Positions 8,336 to 16,278 of a stretch of DNA of 60,337 nt are shown piece after piece; the first letter of the stretch is position 1; every line of letters starts with the position of its first letter. The DNA comes from Pseudomonadota bacterium (GTDB taxonomy: Bacteria; Desulfobacterota; Desulfobacteria; Desulfobacterales; JAHIVH01), in NCBI GenBank assembly GCA_018816735.1, contig JAHIVH010000033.1, positions 1 through 60,337 of the forward strand, read 5' to 3'. The translations under genes and the position numbers were made by a program. Below the pieces are notes generated by a model that worked only from the letters and a program-made list of their open reading frames with translations, was not told the origin of the DNA and did not search any database.

Positions 8336-8639
8336 CAAAATATTACACTTATTTTCAATAACTTATATATGTTAGTTGTTCGTAAGTGGGATGGAACCAC
8401 CCTAATTACTGCTGATATTATTCTATCAGGTCACCCAAAATAAAAATGGGGGTTCAAGGTCAAGGCCGTCAGCTTTGCTTCCAGCAAAGATATTGGGCCA
8501 AAAGATTATTTTGAGATAACCTGTAATACATTTCGACAAATCATCATTCAATACCCGTCTATTATTTTTAGAAAAGACGTGCCTATATCTTGGGAAAATG
8601 ATATTTTTTATGTGACTTTATATTATCAACAATGAAACA

Positions 8640-10493
8640 ATGATTGAAAGTATGAAAACATACAGCAGGAATAAAAAGATAGACGACAGTAAAACTGATG
8701 AATCCATTGATCTGAAATCATATGAAAATGATGATTCAAGTTGGCCATCATCTCGAGATACAATTCTAGTTGCAGAACAGAAAATCAATGCCAATGAAGA
8801 CCGTCTTATAGAGGTCTCGGTCCTCTGTGATTTCCAGGGAAATGTATTGGAAGCCGGTATGACCAACGCGGATACGTTTGATATGTCCATAGCGGATCTT
8901 GTTGGACTGAACCTGTTTGATTTCCTGGATGAGAATTTGCAAAAAAAAGCCTCTATGTATTTCCAGGAGGTTAAACAGACTGGAAAGGCGAGCGGCATAG
9001 AGCACCTCAAACTGATCAACGGTGAAGAACGGAGCTATGAGTATAAAAATGTGGTTGTTTATGATAACGAAAAACCTGTTGCCATTCGGATTTTTGCATG
9101 GGATATTACTCATAAAATCAAGGAAAAACAAGCCCTTTTAGCCAGCGAAGCGCGTTACCGGGGTGTTTTCGAAAATACTGGTCTGCCCGTCGTTATCATT
9201 GAAGAAAATCTGCTCATCTCCATGGCAAATGTCAGGTTTGAAGAGCTTTCCGGATATGCGAAAGACGAAATCGAGGAGAAAATCCACCTTTCTCAATTCA
9301 TTGATGAAAAGACAAAGGAAAAGGTCCTCAAACTTTTCCTCGATAATTCAGGAGATTCTCCTTTAGAATATGAATGCCGCGTTAAGAATCGCGACGGCGA
9401 TGTGCTAGATATGGTTGTGCGTTTCGGCAAAATATCAAGCACCCGGCAGATGACTGCATCGTTTATCGATATCACGTCACGGAAGAAGATAGAGAGAGAG
9501 TTAAAGGATAGCAAAGATAACCTCCAGCAGGAAGTCGATTTTCTCCGTTCATCTTTACAAAAACGTCACTTTTTCGCCGGAATTATCGGCAAGAGCGACG
9601 AAATGCAGAAAATCTACGAAGCGATAATACATGCGGCAGAGGCCAGAGCCAATATCATCATCTACGGTGAGTCCGGAACAGGCAAGGAACTCGTAGCTCA
9701 AGCCATCCATCAGATGAGCACCCGTAAAGACAAAAACTTCGTTGCCGTGAACTGTGGTGCAATCCCGGAGAATATCATTGAGAGCGAATTTTTTGGATAT
9801 AAAAAAGGGACGTTTACGGGTGCTCATGCAGACAAACTGGGTTATCTTGATCATGCGGATGGCGGCACTCTGTTTCTGGATGAAGTGGGAGAAATCAGCC
9901 TGAACATGCAGGTGAAGCTCTTGCGGGTGATTGACGGTAACGGGTTTATCCCCCTCGGGTCCAATACAACCCGGAAAACGGATCTGCGTATGATTGCTGC
10001 CACGAACAGGGATTTAAATAATTTGATAGAAAAAGGAGCCTTTAGAGAAGATTTTTTCTACCGTATACATATCATCACGATTCATCTTCCCCCCTTGAGA
10101 GAACGGAAAGAGGATATCCCTCTTCTTATCGATCATTTCATAAAGGTACACGGCGGTAATGGCATCCGTGTAAGCGGCAAAATAATGAATCAATTCCTGG
10201 ACTATGACTGGCCGGGAAATGTAAGGGAGCTGGAGAATGTCATCCACCGTTATCTCTCTATGAAGAAAATTGATTTTAGCGGGTTAAAGAAAAAGCATGG
10301 TAACCAGCAGTCAAAACCGCGAGGTTCCCAAATAGGAAATATACAAGATATGGTAGACCAATATGAAAAGGAAATTATCGAGAGTACGCTCGATCAATTT
10401 CGCTGGCATCAGGGAAAAGCAGCTTCCGCACTCGGCGTCAACCGTAAAACCCTTTTCGTCAAGATGAAAAAACATGGATTGAAACGACCCTGA
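8640..10493 (+). CDS. sigma-54-dependent transcriptional activator with two PAS domains
   Basis: A 617-residue enhancer-binding protein. Two PAS domains occupy about residues 55-165 and 170-285. A short coiled coil leads to the AAA+ domain: Walker A GESGTGKE near residue 343, the sigma-54 contact loop as GTFTGA near 391 instead of the usual GAFTGA, DEVGE near 413, and the arginine-finger region in FREDFFYRI. A Fis-type helix-turn-helix (KAASALGVNRKTLFVKMKK) ends the protein. There is no receiver domain, so the signal is probably a small ligand or redox state sensed by PAS. The start is uncertain: ATG 8640 or 8652. The gene diverges from the Tat-signal protein, a probable target, and part of its PAS region is duplicated and broken at 333-656. 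Confidence 0.9.
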   Translation: MIESMKTYSRNKKIDDSKTDESIDLKSYENDDSSWPSSRDTILVAEQKINANEDRLIEVSVLCDFQGNVLEAGMTNADTFDMSIADLVGLNLFDFLDENLQKKASMYFQEVKQTGKASGIEHLKLINGEERSYEYKNVVVYDNEKPVAIRIFAWDITHKIKEKQALLASEARYRGVFENTGLPVVIIEENLLISMANVRFEELSGYAKDEIEEKIHLSQFIDEKTKEKVLKLFLDNSGDSPLEYECRVKNRDGDVLDMVVRFGKISSTRQMTASFIDITSRKKIERELKDSKDNLQQEVDFLRSSLQKRHFFAGIIGKSDEMQKIYEAIIHAAEARANIIIYGESGTGKELVAQAIHQMSTRKDKNFVAVNCGAIPENIIESEFFGYKKGTFTGAHADKLGYLDHADGGTLFLDEVGEISLNMQVKLLRVIDGNGFIPLGSNTTRKTDLRMIAATNRDLNNLIEKGAFREDFFYRIHIITIHLPPLRERKEDIPLLIDHFIKVHGGNGIRVSGKIMNQFLDYDWPGNVRELENVIHRYLSMKKIDFSGLKKKHGNQQSKPRGSQIGNIQDMVDQYEKEIIESTLDQFRWHQGKAASALGVNRKTLFVKMKKHGLKRP

Positions 10494-10579
10494 AATGGGT
10501 TAATAAAGGCCGATTATCAAATATAGCCATTGTTTCCAAAGTACTTTACGGACCTGAAGGAGTATGTTTTTTAAGGCCC

Positions 10580-10812
10580 AAGAATAGTAACAACCGGATA
10601 TTCAAATCAGGCAACAGCCAGGCTGTAGGATTACCAAAAGAATTTTCTGTCAATTGCCGCGAACTTGAAATTTTAGAAGAGGTGACGAAATTGTGCACAG
10701 GAAACCTACGAAAGGTCTTGAAAAGGCATTTGAATTGCTTACACAACTACCTGAAGATTTTTTTCCTGAAGGGCGAAACGATACGCCACCTCAAAAACGT
10801 GAGAATCTGTGA
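10580..10812 (+). pseudogene. vapB: frameshifted VapB-type antitoxin
   Basis: Frame 2 reads NNRIFKSGNSQAVGLPKEF, the AbrB-like DNA-binding signature of VapB, up to about base 10672. Frame 1 then continues with RRGDEIVHRKPTKGLEKAF and ends at TGA 10810-10812. A single missing base around 10670-10677 joins the two. No ATG is in frame at the front: the ATG at 10564 has a good GGAG but reads MFFKAQE and stops. The stop overlaps the vapC ATG in the coupled TGATG arrangement. An intact protein would be about 75 residues. As written, the antitoxin cannot be made in full. Confidence 0.75.
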
Positions 10813-11198
10813 TGACGGTTAAATATCTTTTCGATACAAACATCTGCATTTATATTCGGAAACAAAAGCCTCAGACTGTACTGGCCCAATTTAAGAAACT
10901 CAAACCCGGCGAAGCTGCCATATCCGTTATCACCTGGGGAGAGCTATTATACGGGACGGAAAAAAACAAAAAGCGGGAAAGAGTATTTGTTTTGCGTAAT
11001 GAGTTTGTGGTTTTTGCCCCTGTTTTATCCACACCAGAAGATGTCGGAAAAACCTACGGCGCTATAAGGACTTTCCTGGAATCCAAAGGTCTTCCCATCG
11101 GGAATAGCGATCTTTGGATAGCGGCCCATGCCAAGGTCGAAAAATTAACACTTATCACTAACAGCGAAAAAAGAATCCACGGGGATCCCAGGCCTTAA
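10812..11198 (+). CDS. vapC: VapC-type PIN-domain toxin with an altered C-terminus
   Basis: A 128-residue PIN ribonuclease that in this family cleaves tRNA or rRNA when free of VapB. The acidic residues are present: YLFDTNICIY near residue 8, the Glu in VITWGELLYG near 43, and NSDLWIAAHA near 98. ATG 10812 overlaps the vapB stop. The last five residues (GDPRP) do not match the family. In frame 1 the same DNA reads GIPGLKVQNWV and stops at 11215-11217, the normal VapC ending, so one extra G in the GGGG run 11181-11184 appears to have shifted the frame. The catalytic core would still be made. Whether this is decay or a sequence error cannot be told from here. Confidence 0.8.
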   Translation: MTVKYLFDTNICIYIRKQKPQTVLAQFKKLKPGEAAISVITWGELLYGTEKNKKRERVFVLRNEFVVFAPVLSTPEDVGKTYGAIRTFLESKGLPIGNSDLWIAAHAKVEKLTLITNSEKRIHGDPRP

Positions 11199-11243
11199 GG
11201 TTCAAAACTGGGTGTAATATATGTCCGGGATCGAATCCGGAGT

Positions 11244-12005
11244 CTATGGTTTTGTTGTTCCCTCCGCATTGGTTCCGTCATATTGATTGTGAAGTTTGAC
11301 AGGCACCCCCTGACGCAAGCGCAGGTTAAGCATCTCCACCAGCACCGAGAAGGCCATGGCAAAATAGATGTACCCCTTGGGTATATGCATGTCGAGGCTG
11401 TCCCCGATCAGTGCCACACCTATCAACAGCAAAAAGCTGAGCGCGAGCATCTTGATGGTCGGGTGACGTTCAACAAATGAACTTATTTTACCCGAAAAAA
11501 GCATCATGAATGCGACTGCTATAACAACGGCGGCAATCATGACGGCAAGCTGCCTGGCCATACCCAAAGCGGTGATAATTGAATCAAGTGAAAAGACGAC
11601 GTCCAAAAGAAGAATTTGAACGATCACCGCACCAAAGGTTGGACTGATAGGTGGCGCAGCATGCTTTTCCCCACCCTCCAGCTTCTCGTGAATCTCCATC
11701 GTGCTTTTCCAGATCAGGAAAAGACCTCCTGCAAGAAGAATTAGGTCGCGCCCCGAAATCTCATTACCCAATACCACAAACAGCGGTGAGGTCAGACCCA
11801 TCAGCCAGGTAAGAGAAAACAGTAATGAAATTCGGATGAACATCGCCAGAAATAGACCGACCAGCCTGGCTTTTTCCTGCTGATGGATGGGGAGTTTGCT
11901 GGCCTGAATGGATATAAAAATAATGTTATCGATTCCAAGTACGATTTCCAGTGCGCTTAATGTCACGAGTGCCATCCAAATCTGCGGTTCCAACAACCAT
12001 TCCAT
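11244..12005 (-). CDS. TerC-family integral membrane protein
   Basis: A 253-residue protein with about seven hydrophobic segments. Near the start is the family signature ALEIVLGIDNIIFISI, with a second copy of the acidic motif in VVFSLDSIITALGM. These Asp/Asn-containing helices define the TerC/YoaE/YgdQ group, known in several bacteria as manganese or other metal exporters that help metallate exported proteins. A soluble charged loop (EKLEGGEKHAA) lies between helices 3 and 4. It is transcribed away from the LysR regulator and follows the broken Tim44-like gene. The full length and intact motifs argue that it is functional. Confidence 0.9.
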   Translation of the reverse strand: MEWLLEPQIWMALVTLSALEIVLGIDNIIFISIQASKLPIHQQEKARLVGLFLAMFIRISLLFSLTWLMGLTSPLFVVLGNEISGRDLILLAGGLFLIWKSTMEIHEKLEGGEKHAAPPISPTFGAVIVQILLLDVVFSLDSIITALGMARQLAVMIAAVVIAVAFMMLFSGKISSFVERHPTIKMLALSFLLLIGVALIGDSLDMHIPKGYIYFAMAFSVLVEMLNLRLRQGVPVKLHNQYDGTNAEGTTKP

Positions 12006-12061
12006 TTCTAATCCTTCCTTTATAGTCTTTGAGTAGCTGCCAAGTGGTTTTATTTATAAGC

Positions 12062-12259
12062 TTAATCCGCTATCAGATGGCCTACCGTTAAAACCACAAG
12101 CATTGCAACAAAAATCATCGGTTGCGTATAAATTTTATAAATGCTTTTCAGAAAAGTTTTGGGAAATAACCTGAATTTGATGATAATCCCACAAGTGACA
12201 AAAATGACAACCAAAAAAAATCCCCATTCGGGAAGAAAGGTTGATTTGCACCTGGACAA
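12062..12259 (-). CDS. short hydrophobic reading frame, possibly the end of a broken membrane protein
   Basis: The reading frame extends upstream to about 12365 with no ATG (QWHLKEPPFQSL and onward). The first usable start is a TTG at 12259 without a ribosome site, giving 65 residues. Two hydrophobic segments (FFLVVIFVTCGIII and MIFVAMLVVLTVGHL) are separated by a basic loop. I do not recognise the family. It lies between terC and the frameshifted Tim44-like gene, both on the same strand. The missing start suggests a 3' remnant, not a complete gene. Confidence 0.3.
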   Translation of the reverse strand: MSRCKSTFLPEWGFFLVVIFVTCGIIIKFRLFPKTFLKSIYKIYTQPMIFVAMLVVLTVGHLIAD

Positions 12260-12386
12260 AAGCGAATACCAGCCAACAACGCCAAGAATATCAGAATTCA
12301 GGTAATCGTGTAATGTAAAACTTTCAGATGTTTTTTCTGAAAGCGATTGAAACGGAGGTTCTTTTAAGTGCCATTGTTAATTTCAC

Positions 12387-12910
12387 CTATTTGTTTAATA
12401 ATACCCGTTTTAAAGTTGTTACATGACCGCCTTTTTGCTCTGACTCAAACAAGCGCGTGGTATTTTCAAAAGTGTTTTGGTCTAAAGCCATACCGGCTGA
12501 GAAGGACCGACGCCGTGAAAACCGTTTGTAAACAAAATATCCCATACCGCCCAGTAGAAGAATTTCGAAAATACCTATTCCACTGCCACCAAATCCACCG
12601 GTCCCCATTCCGTGGGCCGTGCCGCCGAATAGCATACTACCAAGAAATCCTCCCATTATACCTCCTGCCAGTCCACGAGTAAACGCGCCAGCTCCTCCAG
12701 CGAAAGGCGTTGTCGGACGCGAATTGCGGTCCGGTGAAACCTGACGCGGTTGGGAATCAGATTTTTTGAATAGGAACGGTTATTATTTAAAGAACGCCCA
12801 CCGCTTCGGGAACGAGCATCAGACGATTCGACAAAACCTGTAGCAAACAAAAGTAACATTAGGCTGAACACAATCAAAATATTTTTTTTTCTTCTATCTA
12901 TATGCCTCAT
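12387..12910 (-). pseudogene. frameshifted and truncated Tim44-like membrane protein
   Basis: ATG 12910 opens a signal peptide or anchor (RRKKNILIVFSLMLLLFATG) followed by DARSRSGGRS and RSYSKN, then runs into a wrong frame. The frame beginning after the run of six A (plus strand T6 at 12762-12767) continues with SDSQPRQVSPDR, FAGGAGAFTRGLAGGIMGG, a Gly-rich segment and a hydrophobic stretch with YFVYKRFSRRR, ending at 12387. Together they match the start of bacterial Tim44-like proteins: signal, Ser/Pro-rich linker, glycine-rich region, membrane helix. The C-terminal Tim44 domain of about 150 residues is missing. The junction A-AAA-AAT is a possible -1 slippery site, but loss of one A is the simpler reading. 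Confidence 0.65.
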
Positions 12911-13062
12911 CTTGTTTTTTACCTTTTTTTCTATGTTTCCGTTGGCGCAAAATGCAATCAATAGCGTTCGATAATCGGGAATCACTGTAATCACATAGCG
13001 ATACTTTGACAATAAGGAAATATGGCGTTGACATTTCGTTATTTTCGAAATATGTCCATCCC

Positions 13063-13977
13063 ATGGAATGGCTCAATTATCATCACCTTTTGTATTTTTG
13101 GCATGTGGCTCAGGAAGGCAGCCTCACCCGCGCCTGTGAGAAACTCAGGCTCTCACCGTCTACAGTCAGCGGCCAAATCCGACGTCTCGAGGAAGCGATC
13201 GGTCGTAAACTTTTCTCCAAAAGCGGCCGCAATTTAGTGATGTCGGAAGATGGCCTCATTGTTTTTCGCTATGCAGAAGAAATCTTTTCGCTTGGCCGTG
13301 AACTGATGGATACGTTGAATGATCGCCCCGTCGGGAAACCGTTGCGGATTACCATCGGAGTGGCTGATGTCGTGCCAAAGTTGGTGGCCTGGAGACTGAT
13401 TCAATCGGCGCTGAAACTATCCGAACCTGTCCAACTGATCTGCCGGGAAAACAAACCCGACCAACTGTTGACGGAATTATCCCAACATCATGTAGATGTC
13501 ATCTTGACGGATGCGCCCGCAAATCCCCAGGTAAAGGTAAAAGTATTCAATCACCAACTGGGGAAATGCGGAATTGTTTTTTTAGCAGTTAAAGCCCTTT
13601 CCGGAAAATACAGCCAGGGTTTTCCAGGATCGTTAGATGGAGCACCGCTTCTCCTGCCGACCGAAAATACAAGCTTGCGACGATCTCTGGATCAATATTT
13701 TGAGGGTTTGGGAGTTCACCCTCGAATAATAGGTGAGTTCGAGGATAGTGCACTGCTCAACGCTTTTGGCCAGGAAGGTCTTGGAATTTTTCCTGTCCCG
13801 GAAATAATTTTGGCTGAAGTCAAACGCCAGCATAACGTATATATGGTCGGATGTGCACCCGAGGTGTATGAATATTTCTACGCAATTACAGTGGAACGTC
13901 GTATCAAACATCCGGCGGCAATCGCCATCTGCGAATCCGCCCGCCTGATGCTATCCGAGAGTTCAAAGATGGAATGA
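13063..13977 (+). CDS. NhaR-like LysR-family transcriptional regulator
   Basis: The likely start is ATG 13063, giving 304 residues that begin MEWLNYHHLLYFWHVA, the usual opening of NhaR-type LysR proteins; the frame continues upstream to 13006 without homology. The helix-turn-helix covers about residues 8-65 (SLTRACEKLRLSPSTVSGQI, RRLEEAIGRKLF). A substrate-binding domain follows, with PLRITIGVADVVPKLVAW and EDSALLNAFGQEGLGIF. NhaR in enterobacteria activates the sodium/proton antiporter gene nhaA and responds to sodium, but no antiporter gene is in view, so the target is unknown. The divergent partner is the broken Tim44-like gene, with about 150 bases between the starts. Confidence 0.85.
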   Translation: MEWLNYHHLLYFWHVAQEGSLTRACEKLRLSPSTVSGQIRRLEEAIGRKLFSKSGRNLVMSEDGLIVFRYAEEIFSLGRELMDTLNDRPVGKPLRITIGVADVVPKLVAWRLIQSALKLSEPVQLICRENKPDQLLTELSQHHVDVILTDAPANPQVKVKVFNHQLGKCGIVFLAVKALSGKYSQGFPGSLDGAPLLLPTENTSLRRSLDQYFEGLGVHPRIIGEFEDSALLNAFGQEGLGIFPVPEIILAEVKRQHNVYMVGCAPEVYEYFYAITVERRIKHPAAIAICESARLMLSESSKME

Positions 13978-14141
13978 AACAAACCATATGCCAGCTATCT
14001 AACCTTGCTCTATTTAAAAAACTATGGGACTCAGATTGTCAGTTGATCATTTTTTCATTTTTCAGGCATCCAGATTGTCTCTATATAAATCTCGTTTTAT
14101 GTTTATAAACTTTTGGGCTCATCAGTAAACACACCGTTTGT

Positions 14142-14185
14142 CGATAACTTTGGGGAATACAACTAAGTTACACCCAAAGTTATCG
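14142..14185. repeat. perfect 13-base inverted repeat
   Basis: CGATAACTTTGGG (14142-14154) and CCCAAAGTTATCG (14173-14185) are exact reverse complements separated by 18 bases. The element lies between the end of the LysR gene and the 3' end of the selenocysteine tRNA gene, which converge. It could act as a two-way terminator hairpin, but neither side has a clear U-tract. It could also be the trimmed ends of a small mobile element. The region 13978-14287 contains nothing else I can name. Confidence 0.7.
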
Positions 14186-14287
14186 GCAAGGTTATCTTAT
14201 GCTTCCGTTAAACAAAGACTAACGGCTATGTCTTTATATAAATTGTTTATTGTTGGGATTTTGAAATGGTGTGTATTTGTAAAGCGT

Positions 14288-14385
14288 TGGCGGAAGTGCA
14301 TGGGAATCGAACCCACCCGGGACGGTATTAGCGCCCCACACCGGATTTGAAGTCCGGGAGCCCCACCAGTGAACTGCGCACTTCC
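14288..14385 (-). tRNA. selC: tRNA-Sec (UCA), selenocysteine tRNA
   Basis: The minus strand folds as a selenocysteine tRNA. It has an 8-base acceptor stem (GGAAGTGC with GCACTTCC), an anticodon stem CCGGA/TCCGG enclosing CTTCAAA with anticodon UCA, a long variable arm with stem GGGGCG/CGTCCC, a T-loop GGTTCGATTCC, and an encoded GCCA end. The 98-base length including CCA and the long acceptor stem are specific to this tRNA. It implies that the genome decodes some UGA codons as selenocysteine. No selA, selB or selD gene and no convincing selenoprotein is in the window. Confidence 0.95.
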
Positions 14386-14937
14386 ACATCGAGAAAAATT
14401 ATAAACATACCTGAAGAACCTTATTTGTCAACCTATTTTTCAGTTTCTGTTTTAAAGATTCAAGGACTATTTTGATGATTTTCTAATTAATTATTGTTGC
14501 ATATAATTTGCTCCGGGCGTATGATTAGCCGCAGATATGTTAATGGTAAAAATGCAATCAAGTTCTGGCCTCTCAGAAAATGTATTTTTCACTATCTTTT
14601 GTTTATGACCCTATTTGAATTGCTTATTATTTAAGGAATTGTTCAGGTACAAAGACCTATGGGGTTGGCTGCATAAGCCCTCTGATATTATCTCTGAAAT
14701 ACGACTACCAACACAAATACAATTGCTTTTAGGGGCATATAAACTGGGTAGTAAAAGAATATGACAACCTGGTTTGTGAGAATTGAAGTCAATACTGTAA
14801 ATATAATGGAATTTAATCATTAAACATATATAGTTTTTATTCTTGGATAACTTTTTTAAGGTGTTCTAAAAGTGTCAGAAACAGTATTTGATCTGCTATT
14901 GCTCCCAAGTCTTAATTTCAAGGTGGAGATATCCTGT
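14386..14937. other. gene-poor interval upstream of the cheW remnant
   Basis: No supported gene is seen in these 552 bases. A plus-strand stretch near 14645-14760 reads YKDLWGWLHKPSDIISEIR and LPTQIQLLLGAYKLGSKRI without a start codon. It has protein-like composition and may be another gene fragment, but I cannot assign it. The minus-strand frame over the same bases (14611-14820) has no ribosome site and looks like its shadow. The interval is AT-rich, and no repeats longer than a few bases stand out. Confidence 0.4.
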
Positions 14938-15483
14938 ATGAGTGAGCTCAGTAACACCGAGAAACTTACCCGATATTGAATATTGCAGTTCCGGGTGTAG
15001 GACACTCTGTTTGCTCTGAAAGCAGATGACATAAAAGAGGTGGTTCATATGGCCGAGCTGTTAAAACCCCTTGGCCTGCCCACATTTTTGTCGGGTTTTA
15101 TCAATATTGAAGGACAGGCGATTCCGGTCATCGCCCTTTCTATTCTGATAGGATCTGCTGAGCAGTCGATTGAAATGTACACCCCCCTGATCATCCTGGA
15201 GAATGAAGAAATATCGATGGCTCTTATATCGTAGAAACGGTTTTGAACGTCGAGCCTATTGAGGAATCGCAACTTTATCCTTTGGATAATGAAAGCATTT
15301 TCAACCAATGCATTTCAAAATCTGGAAAAAACAGCAATGGCAGTATCTTTTACCTTCTGTCTCCGGAACGGATTCTGTTGGCTCAGGAGAAAAAAAATTG
15401 CCGAATTTCAAGCAGTAATGCAGCACCGTTTAGAGAACTTAAAAACGAAAGACGCGATAAATGGTTCACCTGGAAGATCTTGA
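14938..15483 (+). pseudogene. decayed cheW-type chemotaxis coupling protein
   Basis: From ATG 14938 (with GGAG upstream) the frame reads MSELSNTEKLTRY, TGA (14977), ILQFRV, TAG (14998), then DTLFALKADDIKEVVHMAE and LPTFLSGFINIEGQAIPVI. The last two are the CheW fold that bridges receptors and CheA. A one-base loss near 15230 moves it to the frame with VETVLNVEPIEES and SIFYLLSPERILLAQEKK. An extra A in the eight-A run 15390-15397 hides the normal tail IAEFQAVMQHRLENLK, which ends at TGA 15483. Two substitutions plus two indels show true loss of function. The stop overlaps the following cheR start, preserving the old operon structure. Confidence 0.85.
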
Positions 15484-16226
15484 AAAAATAAAACAGTTTG
15501 TTTTTTCCGAAACCGGTCTTGTCTACTATCGGGACAAAGAAGCAGAGCTTTGCCGAAAAATTTACAAGGCGGTGAAACGTTCCGGGGCTAGAGATTACCG
15601 GCAATACATGACAATGCTAAGAAGCGGCCATAATAAAAAATCAAGGGAGTTTGACAACCTTGTGTCTAAACTGATCATCGGTGAAACCCATTTTTTTCGC
15701 GATGAAAAACTCTTTAACGGTGTAGAGGATGTTGTGCTACCCGCAGTCATAGAAAAAAATAAAAGCCGGAAACGGCTGTGGATATGGAGTGCCGGCTGTG
15801 CCACAGGAGAGGAGGCGTATTCTGTTTCCATCCTCATAAATAGGCATTTCCCCCAACTTCTGCAGGAGTGGGATATCCGTGTTGTTGGATTTGATCGTAT
15901 CTTATCATATGATGAAATTCGTCTTGACGTCATGACTGAAGAGCGATGCATCTCAAAATGCACGACAGCGCAGAAAGGTTTCAGTTCACTTATGGGGGGG
16001 CATTCCGGTCAGCGGCTATCCCCTTTATAATAATAGGCAAGTCTTGAATAAATCTGTTGTGGGGCGCTTAACAGAGGAAGGAAAAATAGAGACCTCGGTC
16101 AATGCAATTATTTTATTAGATACCTTTGCCAAAGCAATGCCCTATGGCATTGAAAAATATTTAGATGCGCTTCGGTATCTATTCGTGCCTTATCTGATGG
16201 AGGACGCTGAAGATCACTCTATATAA
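15461..16226 (+). pseudogene. truncated CheR methyltransferase fused to an unidentified fragment
   Basis: ATG 15461 gives 189 residues. The N-terminal CheR helical domain is followed by the start of the methyltransferase fold: LIIGETHFFRDEKLF and the SAM-binding LWIWSAGCATGEEAYS. CheR methylates receptor glutamates. Homology stops after WDIRVVGFD (about base 15900), where the family continues with its TDI segment and a further 120 residues. What follows, EIRLDVMTEERCISKC, is not CheR. Removing one G from the G7 run at 15994-16000 opens the frame through GRLTEEGKIETSVNAI and AMPYGIEKYLDALRYLF to the stop at 16224-16226. This second part is a fragment I do not recognise, joined by deletion. Confidence 0.65.
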
Positions 16227-16278
16227 CCATCGCATACCCAATCGGGTTTGGAATTTTCCGCCATGCACTGAAAATAAA

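Noticed and set aside
14611..14820. 69-codon minus-strand frame
   Set aside because: No ribosome site and no protein-like pattern. The opposite strand over the same bases looks more coding-like and is itself only a possible fragment.
14977..14979. TGA in cheW as a selenocysteine codon
   Set aside because: A TAG stop follows seven codons later in the same frame and two frameshifts come after it, so the gene is simply broken.
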